Below are positions 26,342 to 35,959 of a DNA stretch of 64,000 nt, one piece after another (within the stretch, counting starts at the first letter, position 1; the number at the start of each line of letters is the position of its first letter). The translations under genes were made by a program, and so were the position numbers. The DNA lies in NCBI RefSeq assembly GCF_013423485.1, contig NZ_JABFFR010000009.1:1-64000 (forward strand). Reading direction: 5' to 3'. The DNA comes from Azospirillum oleiclasticum (lineage in GTDB: Bacteria > Pseudomonadota > Alphaproteobacteria > Azospirillales > Azospirillaceae). The notes under the pieces are model-generated. The model saw only the letters and a program-made list of their open reading frames with translations. It was not told where the DNA came from and searched no databases.

Positions 26342-27421
26342 ATGACCGACACCGCCGCACATCCCAGCACGGGGGCCAGCACGGGGGCCAGCACGGGGGC
26401 CAGCACGGGCACCGGCAGCACGGCGCCGCTCATCGACCCGTTCGGCCGGGCGGTGAACTATCTGCGCGTCTCCGTCACCGACCGCTGCGACTTCCGCTGC
26501 GTCTACTGCATGGCGGAGGACATGAACTTCCTGCCCAAGGCGGAGGTGCTGTCGCTGGAGGAGATCGACCGCGTCGCCTCGGCCTTCGTGGCGCTCGGCA
26601 CCCGCAAGCTGCGGCTGACCGGCGGCGAACCGCTGGTCCGCCGCAACATCATGGACCTGATCCGCTCGCTCGGCCGCCACATCCGCTCGGGCGATCTGGA
26701 CGAGCTGACGCTGACCACCAACGGCTCCATGCTGTTCAAGCACGCCCAGGGCTTGGCGGAGGCCGGGGTGCGCCGCATCAACGTGTCGCTGGACACGCTG
26801 GACGCGCCCAAGTTCCAGGCGATCACCCGCTGGGGCCGGCTGGACAAGGTGATGGGCGGGCTGGAGGCGGCGAAGGCGGCCGGGCTCGCCGTCAAGATCA
26901 ACTGCGTGGCGCTCAAGGGCGTCAACGACGACGAGTTCCACCGGATGGTGGAATGGTGCGGCGAGATGGGCTTCGACCTCGTCTTCATCGAGGTGATGCC
27001 GATGGGCGAGATGGGCGACGTCTCCCGCCTCGACCAGTACCTGCCGCTATCCATGGTGCGTGCCGAACTCCGCAAGCGCTGGACGCTGGACGAGATCGAC
27101 TACCGCACCGGCGGGCCGGCGCGCTACACCTTGGTGCGTGAGACCGGTCGCCGCGTCGGCTTCATCACGCCGCTGACCCACAATTTCTGCGAAAGCTGCA
27201 ACCGCGTGCGGCTGACCTGCACCGGCACCCTCTACATGTGCCTGGGCCAGGAGGACGCCGCCGATCTCCGCACACCTCTGCGCCTCAGCGACGACGACGA
27301 TCTGCTCGTGACCGCCATCCGCGAGGCGATCACCCGCAAGCCCAAGGGTCACGATTTCATCATCGACCGACGCCGGCACGCGGCGGCTGTACCGCGCCAC
27401 ATGAGCGTCACCGGCGGCTGA
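26342..27421 (+). CDS. moaA: GTP 3',8-cyclase MoaA (molybdenum cofactor biosynthesis)
   Basis: 359 residues from ATG 26342 (AGGA upstream). The radical-SAM cluster is C49, C53, C56 ([15 protein letters not shown]). The second [4Fe-4S] site is in the C-terminal [22 protein letters not shown]. The C-terminus ends in the catalytic Gly-Gly tail (HMSVTGG). It converts GTP to the first pterin intermediate of molybdopterin. Residues about 10-24 are a Ser-Thr-Gly-Ala repeat not found in typical MoaA, encoded by a 12-bp tandem repeat. No other mo genes are near. Confidence 0.96.
   Translation: MTDTAAHPSTGASTGASTGASTGTGSTAPLIDPFGRAVNYLRVSVTDRCDFRCVYCMAEDMNFLPKAEVLSLEEIDRVASAFVALGTRKLRLTGGEPLVRRNIMDLIRSLGRHIRSGDLDELTLTTNGSMLFKHAQGLAEAGVRRINVSLDTLDAPKFQAITRWGRLDKVMGGLEAAKAAGLAVKINCVALKGVNDDEFHRMVEWCGEMGFDLVFIEVMPMGEMGDVSRLDQYLPLSMVRAELRKRWTLDEIDYRTGGPARYTLVRETGRRVGFITPLTHNFCESCNRVRLTCTGTLYMCLGQEDAADLRTPLRLSDDDDLLVTAIREAITRKPKGHDFIIDRRRHAAAVPRHMSVTGG
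26366..26413 (+). repeat. 12-bp tandem repeat in the moaA 5' end
   Basis: Three exact copies of AGCACGGGGGCC and a fourth variant (AGCACGGGCACC) encode [16 protein letters not shown]. As a multiple of three, copy-number change keeps the frame. Confidence 0.95.
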
Positions 27422-27507
27422 TAGAAACAGAAATTCGTCATGCTCCGGTTGTCCGGCATCGTTGCGCACGCTATCGTGTGCGTCAACCATGCTGCCGACG
27501 ACCCGTC

Positions 27508-28605
27508 ATGACCGATGCCGACTCGCTCTATCATCGCCTGTTCTCCCTGCCGGTCATGGTGGAGGAACTGGTCAAGATCTTCGTACCGCTTCCGTTGCAG
27601 GCGGGCTTCGGATTTGATGGCATGGAGCGGGTGAACGCCAAGCACCACGCCGCACGTTCCGGATTGCGACGTGAAAGTGACGTGATCTGGCGGCTCCGCT
27701 CGAGCACCGGTGCCGATCTGTTCCTGTATCTGATGCTGGAGTTCCAGTCGCGCCCCGACCGCTGGATGGCGCTGAGGGCCACTGTGTACCAGGGGCTGCT
27801 GTGGCAGCAGATCATCGCCGAGCGCGGGCTGAAAGCGGGTGACCGGCTCCCTCCGGTTCTGATGGTCGTGCTCCACAACGGCGAGACGCGCTGGAACGCG
27901 CCGACCGAGCTCGCCGAGCTCATCGGCCTTCCGGACCACTCGCCCCTCTGGCTTTGGCAACCGCAAGGCCGTTATCATCTTCTGGACATGGGTTCATTCG
28001 ATCGCGACATACTTTCGGGATTCGACAGCCCGGCTGCCCTTCTGGTGCGCCTGGAACAAGGCCACGACGATCCCGCCGCGATGGAGCTCCTGGTGGAGCA
28101 GGCGATCGCGTGGTTCCAGCGTCACCCCGACTGCGCACCGTTGAGGGCTTTGTTCAGTGAACTCATGATGCAGGCGATCCGCGATTTTGGTTCATCCACG
28201 GCCGCGAGCGACATGACGGAGGTCAGGACGATGCTGGCAACACAGGCCCAACGCTGGATGGAAAAGTGGAAGTCTCAAGGCTTGGCAGAAGGCAGGGCTG
28301 AAGGTATCGCTGAAGGCAGAGCTGAAGGCAGAGCTAAAGGCAGGGCTGAAGGCAGGGCTGAAGGCAGAGTCGAAGGTATCGCTGAGGGCAGGGTCGAAGG
28401 GACGATCGAAGGCAGGAGCCAGGGCAGGATGGAGGGGAAGATCGAAGCGATCATCGCCGCCATCGATACCCGGTTCGGAGCCTCATCCTCCACCATCGAC
28501 GCGCGGGTCCGCGCGACCGCACCGGATGAGCTGGACAACCTGCTTCGCCGTGTGCTGACCGCTGAAAGCCTCGACGCCGCGCTGGACCTGCCAGCACAAC
28601 ACTGA
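27508..28605 (+). CDS. Rpn/YhgA-like PD-(D/E)XK nuclease-family protein with DUF4351-like tail
   Basis: 365 residues from ATG 27508. The N-terminal domain has D in [10 protein letters not shown] and ELQ-type residues in [20 protein letters not shown], the core of the Rpn (recombination-promoting nuclease)/transposase_31 family. A repetitive linker of EGRAEG units (about 265-310) follows. The tail ([41 protein letters not shown]) resembles DUF4351. Such proteins are DNA endonucleases, abundant and repeat-variable, with reported roles in recombination and phage defence. It stands alone between moaA and nadK. Confidence 0.8.
   Translation: MTDADSLYHRLFSLPVMVEELVKIFVPLPLQAGFGFDGMERVNAKHHAARSGLRRESDVIWRLRSSTGADLFLYLMLEFQSRPDRWMALRATVYQGLLWQQIIAERGLKAGDRLPPVLMVVLHNGETRWNAPTELAELIGLPDHSPLWLWQPQGRYHLLDMGSFDRDILSGFDSPAALLVRLEQGHDDPAAMELLVEQAIAWFQRHPDCAPLRALFSELMMQAIRDFGSSTAASDMTEVRTMLATQAQRWMEKWKSQGLAEGRAEGIAEGRAEGRAKGRAEGRAEGRVEGIAEGRVEGTIEGRSQGRMEGKIEAIIAAIDTRFGASSSTIDARVRATAPDELDNLLRRVLTAESLDAALDLPAQH
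28285..28440 (+). repeat. Degenerate 12-bp tandem repeat encoding (A/V)EGR units
   Basis: Units close to GGCAGAGCTGAA recur about a dozen times with small changes (GGCAGGGCTGAA, GGCAGAGTCGAA), in frame in the Rpn-like gene. Variable copy number would change linker length only. Confidence 0.85.
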
Positions 28606-28660
28606 CCGTCACCGCTCGGCACTGTCGCGCGGCGGCGTCCTGGGCTATGGTCGGCCGGCC

Positions 28661-29467
28661 ATGACCGACGCATCCGCCACGCTCACCGCCGACCAGCCGA
28701 GGCTGGCCTTCGTCTGCGCCGACACGGACGAGGCGCGGGCGGCCCGCACCCGGCTGGTGCACCGGTACGGCAACGCGCCGATGGATCAGGCCGACGTGGT
28801 GGTGGCGCTGGGCGGCGACGGCTTCCTGCTGGAGACGTTGCACCGGTCCATCGCCCGGAACCGGGAGTCGCCGCTGCCCGTCTATGGCATGAACCGCGGT
28901 TCCGTTGGCTTTCTGCTGAACGTCTACAAAGAGAGCGAGCTGGCCGAGCGCGTGGCGCGGGCGCAACGGGTCACCCTGCACCCGCTGGCGATGCGGGCGG
29001 AGCGCGTGAACGGCGAGGTGGTGGAGGCGCTCGGCATCAACGAGGTGTCGCTGCTGCGCGAGACGCGGCAGGCGGCGAAGCTGCGCATCACCGTGGACGG
29101 CGTCGTCCGTCTGCCGGAGCTGATCTGCGACGGGGCGCTGGTCGCCACGCCCGCGGGCAGCACCGCCTACAACCTGTCCGCCCACGGCCCCATCGTGCCG
29201 CTGAACGCCGGCGTGCTGGCGCTGACGCCGATCAGCGCGTTCCGGCCGCGACGTTGGCGCGGCGCGCTGCTGCCGCACGCCGCCACCATCACCTTCGAGG
29301 TTCTGGAGGACCGCAAGCGCCCGGTCAGCGCCGTCGCCGACTTCACCGAAGTGCGCGAGGTGGTCCGGGTGGACGTGCGGGAATCGCGAGAGCTGAGCCT
29401 GACGCTGCTCTTCGATCCGGAACTGAACTTCGAGGAGCGCATCCTCAAGGAACAGTTCACGCCTTGA
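28661..29467 (+). CDS. nadK: NAD kinase
   Basis: 268 residues. The GGDG motif ([16 protein letters not shown]), NEVSLLRE and the [23 protein letters not shown] active-site stretch identify a type I NAD kinase, which phosphorylates NAD to NADP. The length fits the shorter alphaproteobacterial form. The next gene is convergent with a 7-bp gap. Confidence 0.95.
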   Translation: MTDASATLTADQPRLAFVCADTDEARAARTRLVHRYGNAPMDQADVVVALGGDGFLLETLHRSIARNRESPLPVYGMNRGSVGFLLNVYKESELAERVARAQRVTLHPLAMRAERVNGEVVEALGINEVSLLRETRQAAKLRITVDGVVRLPELICDGALVATPAGSTAYNLSAHGPIVPLNAGVLALTPISAFRPRRWRGALLPHAATITFEVLEDRKRPVSAVADFTEVREVVRVDVRESRELSLTLLFDPELNFEERILKEQFTP

Positions 29468-29474
29468 GCGGGGA

Positions 29475-30338
29475 CTACTCCGCCGCCTTCGGCAACGTGC
29501 GCGCCTCGACGTGGACGGCGATGCGGCGGATCAGCGCGGTCAGATCGGCCTGCAGCCGATCGAAACCGGCGTTCTTCTGCAGCGTCTGCTCGTTCATATA
29601 AAGGCGGCGGTTGACCTCGAGCTGGATCGAGTGCCGCCCGCGCGCCGGGTTGGCGTAGCGGGCGATCAGTTCCACCCCCTTGTAGGGGTTGTTGAGCGCC
29701 ACCGAATAGCCCATCACCTCCAGCGTGTCGGCGACCAACGCCACGAAGCCCGGCTCGCAGGTGGTGCCGTCGCGGTCGCCGATGACGAAATCGGCCAGCG
29801 GACCGCCGGACATCCCGCCGGCCGCGGACGGCATGGAATGGCAGTCGATGTGCCACACGGCGCCGAAGCGGGCAGCGTGGTCATCCATCACACTCGCCAC
29901 CTGGAAATGATAGGGCCGGTAATAACGGTCGATCCGCTCGGCCACCGCCCAGACCGGCAGTTTGCCGTCGTAGAGCGGCAGGCCGGGCCGGCAGAGCGCG
30001 CGGATCAGCCCCATGCCCAGCGCACTCTTTTCCGTCGGCCGCAGCGGCAACGGCCAGGAGCCGTCGAGCAGGCCGGGGTCGATGTCGTCGATGGCGCGGT
30101 TGACGTCGATGTAGCTGCGCGGGAAGAGAGCGCACAGCAGGGTCGCGCCGAATTCGGGCGCCGCGGCGAACAGCTCGTCCACATAGGTGTCTTCGGCGTG
30201 CCGCAAGGTTGGCAGCGGGCAGCAGAACTGGAAGTCCGCCGGATAGACGGCACCCGAATGGGGGGAATCGAACAGGAGGGGCAGCACGCGCCCGACCGGG
30301 TCGTTGCGAACGAGAACGTCCTCGATCACGAAGCTCAT
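29475..30338 (-). CDS. N-formylglutamate amidohydrolase-family protein
   Basis: 287 residues from ATG 30338 (GGGGA upstream); an open frame continues upstream but without support. Motifs: LLFDSPHSGAVYPADF, HAEDTYVDELF, DVNRAIDDIDP, HIDCHSMPS and LEVNRRLYM, all typical of the HutG/FGase family. It hydrolyses N-formylglutamate (histidine degradation) or a similar N-acyl amino acid. No hut genes are near. It is divergent from a deacylase gene of the aspartoacylase family. Confidence 0.85.
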   Translation of the reverse strand: MSFVIEDVLVRNDPVGRVLPLLFDSPHSGAVYPADFQFCCPLPTLRHAEDTYVDELFAAAPEFGATLLCALFPRSYIDVNRAIDDIDPGLLDGSWPLPLRPTEKSALGMGLIRALCRPGLPLYDGKLPVWAVAERIDRYYRPYHFQVASVMDDHAARFGAVWHIDCHSMPSAAGGMSGGPLADFVIGDRDGTTCEPGFVALVADTLEVMGYSVALNNPYKGVELIARYANPARGRHSIQLEVNRRLYMNEQTLQKNAGFDRLQADLTALIRRIAVHVEARTLPKAAE

Positions 30339-30599
30339 GGCTTTCCCCGGAGTCGCACGACCACAAGCGACCGGAATGCAGCGCCCGTTGGGCGGTGCAT
30401 CATGGGCCGCGCATGCGATTGCGTATATCCGAGCCGCCGCCGCCCGTCGACTCAAAACCGTCACAGTTCCACCCGGAGCCGTCCCGCACGGCGCAGGGCG
30501 GAACTGCACGGGGCATGGGTGGCGCGGCGGCGCACGCTCCTCCATAGTGGGACGAGGAAGGCGCCGTGCGCCGGCACACCGCAACCCAGCGATCGCCCG

Positions 30600-31550
30600 T
30601 TGAACGAGCAGGCCCCACCCGTCCAGTTGGTCCCGCCGGACATCGCGCCCTACCGGTGCGGCAACACCGGTGTTGACTATGTGACCACGCTTGTTTCGGG
30701 CCAGCCGGGTCCGCATGTGGTGCTGAACGCCCTGATGCACGGGAACGAGCTGTGCGGCGCCATCGCGCTCGACGCGCTGTTGCGGATGGGCGTGCGTCCC
30801 CGGCGCGGATCGCTCACCTTCGCCTTCGCCAACGTCGCGGCCTACCGTGCCTTCGATGCCGAGCGCCCCTACGTGTCACGCTACATCGACGAGGACATGA
30901 ACCGCCTGTGGGCTACCGAGGTGCTGGAGTCCCGCCGCTCCAGCGTCGAGCTGCGCCGTGCCCGCGCGCTGCTCCCCATCTTCGGGATGGCCGACGTGCT
31001 GCTCGACCTGCATTCGATGACCAACGACTCGGCCCCGCTGACCCTGTGCGGCCGGACGGAGCGTGCGGCGGCGCTGGCCCATAGGCTCGGTCATCCCGGC
31101 TGGATCGTCGCCGACGCCGGCCACGCCGCCGGCCTGCGCCTCATCGACCATCCCCGCTTCGCCGCCGGCGGGGCCGGCACCGCGCTGCTGGTGGAATGCG
31201 GGCAGCACTGGCAGGCCGCGACCGCCGCGGTGGCGCTGGAGGTCTGCCTGCGCCTGCTGACGGTGCTGGAGGTCATCGACCCCGCGGTCGCCGCCGCCGG
31301 TCGGATCCCGGTCCGCGACGGGCCGCCCCGCCAGGTGGAGGTGACCCACGCCGTAACCGCCACAACCGACGAATTCACCTTCACCGAAACCTACACCGGG
31401 CTGGAGGTGATCCCCCGCGCCGGCACCGTCATCGCCCGCGACGGAGCCACCCTGGTGACCACCCCCTATGACGGCTGCGTGCTGATCATGCCCGGGCGGC
31501 GGCTGCGGCCGGGCCAGACGGCCGTCCGCCTGGGCCGGATCGTCGGATGA
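30600..31550 (+). CDS. Succinylglutamate desuccinylase/aspartoacylase-family protein (M14-type)
   Basis: 316 residues from TTG 30600; no clear ribosome-binding site, so the start is uncertain. Zinc ligands are in NALMHGNELCGAIALD (H and E) and LLDLHSMTND (H), with the catalytic Glu in LLVECGQHW. A C-terminal beta domain follows (GLEVIPRAGTVIARDG). Family members remove acyl groups from amino acids. The stop overlaps the next start (ATGA), forming an operon with the membrane protein gene. Confidence 0.8.
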   Translation: MNEQAPPVQLVPPDIAPYRCGNTGVDYVTTLVSGQPGPHVVLNALMHGNELCGAIALDALLRMGVRPRRGSLTFAFANVAAYRAFDAERPYVSRYIDEDMNRLWATEVLESRRSSVELRRARALLPIFGMADVLLDLHSMTNDSAPLTLCGRTERAAALAHRLGHPGWIVADAGHAAGLRLIDHPRFAAGGAGTALLVECGQHWQAATAAVALEVCLRLLTVLEVIDPAVAAAGRIPVRDGPPRQVEVTHAVTATTDEFTFTETYTGLEVIPRAGTVIARDGATLVTTPYDGCVLIMPGRRLRPGQTAVRLGRIVG

Positions 31551-32638
31551 ACGCGCCCCCGCCCGCCGCCACCTCCGCCCGCGGGCTTCTTCCGCTGATC
31601 ACCGCGCTGGGCATCGGAAGCGTCGGCGGGGCGCTGTTCGCGGCGATGAATCTGCCGCTGGCCTGGATGATCGGGGCGATGACCTTCACCACCGCCGCCG
31701 CCATCGGCGGCGTGCCGATGCGCGTGCCACGGCTGCTGCGCGGCGGCATGATCATGGTGCTGGGGGTGATGCTGGGCAGCGGCTTCGAGCCGGAGATCGT
31801 CGATCGCATCGGCGGCTGGTCGGTGTCGCTGTCCGGCCTTGCCGTCTATCTCGCCATCGCCACGCTGGTGGGTGTGCTGTATCTGCGGCGGGTGGCGCGG
31901 CTGGACCGGGTGACGTCCTACTTCACCGCCACCCCCGGCGGGCTGAACGAGATGGTCCTGGCCGGCAGCCAGATGGGCGGCGACGACCGGGTCATCTCGC
32001 TGGTCCACGCCATCCGCGTGATGTTGGTGGTGCTCACCATCCCCTTCGCCTTCCAGGCGCTCGGCGTCTACCAGCCCGGCAGCCGCGGCTCGCTGGGACC
32101 GCCGCTGATGGCGGTCGCGTGGCAGGACATGCTGCTGCTGGGGGCCTGCGTCGCCGGCTATCCGGTGGCGAAGCTTCTGCGCGTTCCGGCCGCCCAGCTG
32201 GTCGGCCCGATGGTGCTGTCGGCGGTGATCCACCTGCTGGGGATCACCGAGGGCAAGCCGCCCGGCGCGCTGGTGGCGGCGGCGCAGGTGGTGATCGGCG
32301 CGTCGCTGGGCACCCGCTTCGCCGGGCTGAGCTGGAGCCTGCTCGGCCGCAACGCCTGGATGGCGCTGGGGCTGACGGTCATCATGCTGGCCATCACCGT
32401 GGCCGCCGCCGCCCTGCTCGACCGCGCCACCGGGCTGGGCGTGGCCGCGCTGATCCTGGCCTTCGCGCCGGGCGGGCTGGCCGAGATGAGCCTGATCGCG
32501 CTGGCGCTCCACACCGACGTGGCGCTGGTGGCGACCCACCACATCGTGCGCATCGTGCTGATCGTCACGCTGGCCCCGGCGGTGTTCCTGCTGTGGCGCC
32601 GCTTCGCGGACGGCCGGGGTTCCGCGCCGGGGGACTGA
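31547..32638 (+). CDS. AbrB-family integral membrane protein (putative transporter/ammonia monooxygenase-like)
   Basis: 363 residues, almost entirely hydrophobic with about ten membrane segments in two internally similar halves. LPLAWMIGAM and VPAAQLVGPMVLSAV are the repeated signature, each followed by a GG-rich pore-like segment (YFTATPGGLNEMV and LAFAPGGLAEMS). This is the membrane AbrB duplication family (Pfam 05145), not the DNA-binding AbrB. Its substrate is unknown. Coupling to the deacylase gene suggests transport of the product or substrate of that enzyme (inference). Confidence 0.82.
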   Translation: MNAPPPAATSARGLLPLITALGIGSVGGALFAAMNLPLAWMIGAMTFTTAAAIGGVPMRVPRLLRGGMIMVLGVMLGSGFEPEIVDRIGGWSVSLSGLAVYLAIATLVGVLYLRRVARLDRVTSYFTATPGGLNEMVLAGSQMGGDDRVISLVHAIRVMLVVLTIPFAFQALGVYQPGSRGSLGPPLMAVAWQDMLLLGACVAGYPVAKLLRVPAAQLVGPMVLSAVIHLLGITEGKPPGALVAAAQVVIGASLGTRFAGLSWSLLGRNAWMALGLTVIMLAITVAAAALLDRATGLGVAALILAFAPGGLAEMSLIALALHTDVALVATHHIVRIVLIVTLAPAVFLLWRRFADGRGSAPGD

Positions 32639-32649
32639 GCGCGAGGGAC

Positions 32650-32674
32650 TGACGCGGCGGATTGGACCGCGTCA
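32650..32674. terminator. Inverted repeat between convergent abrB-family and creA genes
   Basis: TGACGCGG (32650-32657) and CCGCGTCA (32667-32674) form an 8-bp stem with a 9-nt loop at the convergence point, overlapping the creA stop. It lacks a T-run, so it is a weak bidirectional terminator candidate. Confidence 0.35.
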
Positions 32675-33187
32675 CTTCGCCGCGGGCTTGCCCTTCGTCC
32701 ATTCGGCGTTGGCGGCGAACAGCGGCACGGTGGAGATCGACATCTTGGCCGATGCGTCGGTCACCTGCCGGCTGTAGACGACATAGACCAGCGTGTCGTT
32801 GGCCCGGTCGTAGATGCGGCGGATCGCGATCGACTTGAACACCAGGCTCTTGCGTTCGGAGAAGACCTCCTCCCCCTTCTGCGAGAGCTCGATGTCGCCG
32901 ACCACGACGGGGCCGGTCTGGCGGCAGGCGATGGACGCGTTGGACGGGTCCTCGAACCAGTTCCCCTTGGACAGACGGTCGATCAGGCTGCGGTCGAAAT
33001 CGACGAGGTGGCAGGTCACGCCCTGCACCTTCGGATCGGCGACGGCCTCCACCTCCAGCCCGTTGCCGGTCCAGTCGTTGGAGAAGCGGCCGACGCGGTC
33101 GGCCAGCGCATCCGAAAGGGGGAGCGCCGACGCGCCGAGAACCATCAGCGCGGCAATGGCGTTAACGGTGCGGGCATGGCCGCGCAT
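32672..33187 (-). CDS. creA: CreA-family periplasmic protein
   Basis: 171 residues; ATG 33187 follows AGAAGGAG. It has a signal peptide ending LSDALA, then DRVGRFSNDWTGNGLEVEAVADPKVQGVTCHLVDF and SIACRQTGP, which match the CreA family (two conserved Cys). Function is unknown in all species; the gene name comes from the E. coli creABCD locus. The sensor and regulator genes of that locus are not next to it. Confidence 0.9.
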   Translation of the reverse strand: MRGHARTVNAIAALMVLGASALPLSDALADRVGRFSNDWTGNGLEVEAVADPKVQGVTCHLVDFDRSLIDRLSKGNWFEDPSNASIACRQTGPVVVGDIELSQKGEEVFSERKSLVFKSIAIRRIYDRANDTLVYVVYSRQVTDASAKMSISTVPLFAANAEWTKGKPAAK

Positions 33188-33286
33188 GGGTGGAGACTCC
33201 TTCTGCAAGCGCGGCAGTAGATCGTCACGCGGCGCCCGCCCGTCAAGCGCCGCGCGGATTCGGATGTCACGCCGGGAACGCCATCC

Positions 33287-34411
33287 ATGATCGACCAGAC
33301 CGCATCCGCCGTGCCGCACGCCGCCGCCGACACGGACGGGCCGGAACCGGTCACCGCCCCGTTGCCGGAGGCGGTGCATCCCCGCGATCCCGCGCGGGTG
33401 GCGCTGTTCGGCATCCTCGCCATCGGCGTGCTGTTCGCCGTCTATTTCGGGCGCGACGTCCTGCTGCCCATCGCGCTCGCCATGCTGCTGAACCTGCTGC
33501 TGCGCCCGGTGGTGCGGGGACTGTACCGCTGGGGCATCCCGGACGGGCTCGGTGCCGCGGTCGTGGTCGCCGGGGTGACGGCGCTGCTCGTCTTCGGCGT
33601 ATACACGCTGGCGGCCCCGGCGGCCGACTGGCTGCAGCGCATGCCGCGGGTGGTGACCGAGCTGGAGTTCAAGATGGGCGAGGTCCGCGAGGGCATCCAG
33701 CGCGCCCGCGAGGCCTCGCGCCAGATCGAGCAGATGGCACAGGACGCCGACGCGCAGGAGGTGGTGGTGCGCGGCCCCTCGCTGGTGCAGCAGGTGATGG
33801 ACCGCACCCAGGCGCTGCTCGCCAACGTCGTCATCACGCTGGTGCTGCTCTATTTCTTCCTGGCCCGCGGGCGCCCGACGATGGAGGCGCTGATCGGCAC
33901 CATGCGGTCCATCGACGACCGCGTGCATTACGCCATGGTGGCCGCCACCGTGCAGCAGCACATCGCCACCTATCTGGCGACGGTCACCATCATCAACATC
34001 GCGCTGGGCTGCGCCACCGCGGGTGCGATGTGGCTGATCGGGCTGCCCAACGCCGGGCTGTGGGGCACCGTGGCGGGGGTGCTGAACTTCATCCCCTTCC
34101 TCGGGCCCGGCATCACAGCCGTGCTGATCTTCCTGGTCTCCGTCCTCACCTTCGACACGCTGGCGGCAATGCTGGTGCCGCCAGCGGTCTTCATCGGCCT
34201 GACAACGCTGGAGGGCAATTTCCTGACACCGATGATCGTCGGCCGGCGGCTGTCGCTCAACCCCATCGCCGTCTTCGTGTCGATCCTGTTCTGGGGCTGG
34301 ATGTGGGGCATGCCGGGGGCGCTGCTGGCGGTTCCGATCCTGGCCATCATGAAGATCCTGTGCGACGCGCACGAGCCGCTGCGACCAGCCGGCGCGCTGT
34401 TGGGATCCTAA
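33287..34411 (+). CDS. AI-2E family transporter (PerM/TqsA-like)
   Basis: 374 residues, seven to eight membrane segments. Two hydrophobic segments near residues 35-90 are followed by a soluble helical part (VTELEFKMGEVREGIQRAR...). The C-terminal segments include the family motif FIPFLGPGITAVLIFLV and LEGNFLTPMIVGRRLSLNPIAVFVSILFWGWMWG. Members export autoinducer-2 or act as sodium/proton antiporters; the substrate here is unknown. Confidence 0.88.
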   Translation: MIDQTASAVPHAAADTDGPEPVTAPLPEAVHPRDPARVALFGILAIGVLFAVYFGRDVLLPIALAMLLNLLLRPVVRGLYRWGIPDGLGAAVVVAGVTALLVFGVYTLAAPAADWLQRMPRVVTELEFKMGEVREGIQRAREASRQIEQMAQDADAQEVVVRGPSLVQQVMDRTQALLANVVITLVLLYFFLARGRPTMEALIGTMRSIDDRVHYAMVAATVQQHIATYLATVTIINIALGCATAGAMWLIGLPNAGLWGTVAGVLNFIPFLGPGITAVLIFLVSVLTFDTLAAMLVPPAVFIGLTTLEGNFLTPMIVGRRLSLNPIAVFVSILFWGWMWGMPGALLAVPILAIMKILCDAHEPLRPAGALLGS

Positions 34412-34477
34412 GTCGCTTTCCCTTCCCCGCTCCGCCGTGGCATGGTCCGCCGCGGGTCGGATCGAAGGGGAAAACCG

Positions 34478-35479
34478 ATGGATTTCGGCGGCTTCACGTT
34501 GTTCGTGATCGCGCTGGTGGTGTTCGCCCTGGCGCTCGTGGTGCTGGGCGTGAAGACCGTGCCGCAGGGATGGGAGTGGACGGTCGAACGGTTCGGCCGC
34601 TACACCCGGACGCTGCCGCCGGGCCTGCATCTGGTCATTCCGGTGATCGACGCCATCGGCAAACGGCAAGCCATGATGGAGACCGTCCTGGATGTCCCCC
34701 AGCAGGAGGTCATCACCAAGGACAACGCCATGGTCACGGTCGATGGCGTGGTCTTCTATCAGGTGATCGACGCGGCCAAGGCCAGCTACGAGGTCAACGA
34801 CCTGCAATCGGCGATCATGAACCTGACCGTCACCAACACCCGCACGGTCATGGGCTCGATGGATCTGGACGAGCTGCTGTCGCAGCGTGACAAGATCAAC
34901 GCCCAGCTCCTGGCCGTGGTGGACGACGCGACCACCCCCTGGGGCGTCAAGCTGACCCGCATCGAGATCCGGAACATCCAGCCGCCGCGCGACCTGGTGG
35001 ACGCCATGGGCCGGCAGATGAAGGCCGAGCGCGAACGCCGCGCCGCCATCCTGGAGGCGGAGGGTCTGCGGCAGGCGGCCATCCTGCGCGCCGAGGGCGA
35101 GAAGCAAGCCGCCATCCTGCAGGCCGAGGGGCGCCGCGAGGCGGCCTTCCGCGACGCCGAGGCGCGCGAGCGCGAGGCCAAGGCGGAGGCCGAGGCGACC
35201 CGCATGGTGTCGGAGGCCATCGCCGCCGGCAACGTGCAGGCCATCAACTATTTCGTCGCCCAGCGCTACGTCGAGTCGCTGACGAAGCTCGCCTCCGCCC
35301 CCAACCAGAAGGTGATGTTCCTGCCGCTGGAAGCGACGGGGGTGATCGGAGCCATCGGCGGCATTGCCGAGATCGCGCGGGACGCCATGGCGAAGCCGGC
35401 CCCGGTCGCACCCGCTGCGCCCGCGGCCGAACCGCCACCGGACGACACGCCGCCCGCGGCCAAGGGCCCGTGGGGCTGA
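34478..35479 (+). CDS. SPFH/band-7 (stomatin-like) membrane protein, QmcA type
   Basis: 333 residues; ATG 34478 with AGGGG upstream. One N-terminal membrane helix ([16 protein letters not shown]), a band-7 domain ([31 protein letters not shown]) and a long Ala/Glu-rich coiled coil ([20 protein letters not shown]) precede a Pro-rich tail. It forms oligomeric scaffolds in the inner membrane, often linked to FtsH control. It is followed after 17 bp by nfeD, its usual partner. Confidence 0.92.
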   Translation: MDFGGFTLFVIALVVFALALVVLGVKTVPQGWEWTVERFGRYTRTLPPGLHLVIPVIDAIGKRQAMMETVLDVPQQEVITKDNAMVTVDGVVFYQVIDAAKASYEVNDLQSAIMNLTVTNTRTVMGSMDLDELLSQRDKINAQLLAVVDDATTPWGVKLTRIEIRNIQPPRDLVDAMGRQMKAERERRAAILEAEGLRQAAILRAEGEKQAAILQAEGRREAAFRDAEAREREAKAEAEATRMVSEAIAAGNVQAINYFVAQRYVESLTKLASAPNQKVMFLPLEATGVIGAIGGIAEIARDAMAKPAPVAPAAPAAEPPPDDTPPAAKGPWG

Positions 35480-35496
35480 CGGGAGCACGGACGACG

Positions 35497-35952
35497 ATGG
35501 TCGAGTTCTGGCATTGGTTCGTGGTGGCGCTGGCGCTCGGCGTCGTCGAGATCTTCGCGCCCACCGCCTTCATCATCTGGCTGGCGGGTGCGGCGGCGGC
35601 GGTGGGTGTGGCGCTGCTGGTCTGGCCCACGATGGGTGGGGAGTACCAGTTCCTCATCTTCGCGATGATCTCCATCGCCGGGGTGGTGATCGCGCGCTTC
35701 CTGTTCCGCCGGCAGGAGCACGCTGCCGACGGCCTGCACCTCAACCGGCGGGCCGAGCAATACATCGGCACCCTGCACACGCTGGAGACCGACATCGTCA
35801 ACGGTCACGGCCGCGCGCAGGTCGGCGACTCGCATTGGGCGGTCGAAGGCCCGGACATGCCGTCCGGCACCCGCGTGCGGGTGGTGGGCGTGAACGGCGT
35901 GGTGCTGAGGGTGGAACGCGCCCCTCTCCCGCAAGACGCGGGAGAGGGTTAG
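35497..35952 (+). CDS. NfeD-family membrane protein
   Basis: 151 residues. Hydrophobic helices occupy the first about 75 residues (FVVALALGVVEIFAPTAFIIWLAG and the following two), and a C-terminal OB-fold domain follows (YIGTLHTLETDIVNGHGRAQVGDSHW). It pairs with the SPFH protein in membrane quality control. The end of the gene doubles as one arm of a terminator hairpin. Confidence 0.9.
   Translation: MVEFWHWFVVALALGVVEIFAPTAFIIWLAGAAAAVGVALLVWPTMGGEYQFLIFAMISIAGVVIARFLFRRQEHAADGLHLNRRAEQYIGTLHTLETDIVNGHGRAQVGDSHWAVEGPDMPSGTRVRVVGVNGVVLRVERAPLPQDAGEG
35922..35948 (+). terminator. Terminator hairpin overlapping the nfeD end
   Basis: CCCTCTCCCGC-AAGAC-GCGGGAGAGGG, an 11-bp perfect stem, covers the last codons and precedes TT. 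Similar CCCTCTCC hairpins recur in this genome (38898, 62757), so it may be a dispersed repeat doing terminator duty. Confidence 0.6.
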
Positions 35953-35959
35953 AATCGGC

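Noticed and set aside
33188..35488. Minus-strand open frame extending creA upstream across AI-2E, SPFH and NfeD genes
   Set aside because: The creA signal peptide and AGAAGGAG fix its start at 33187; the rest is a low-complexity shadow.
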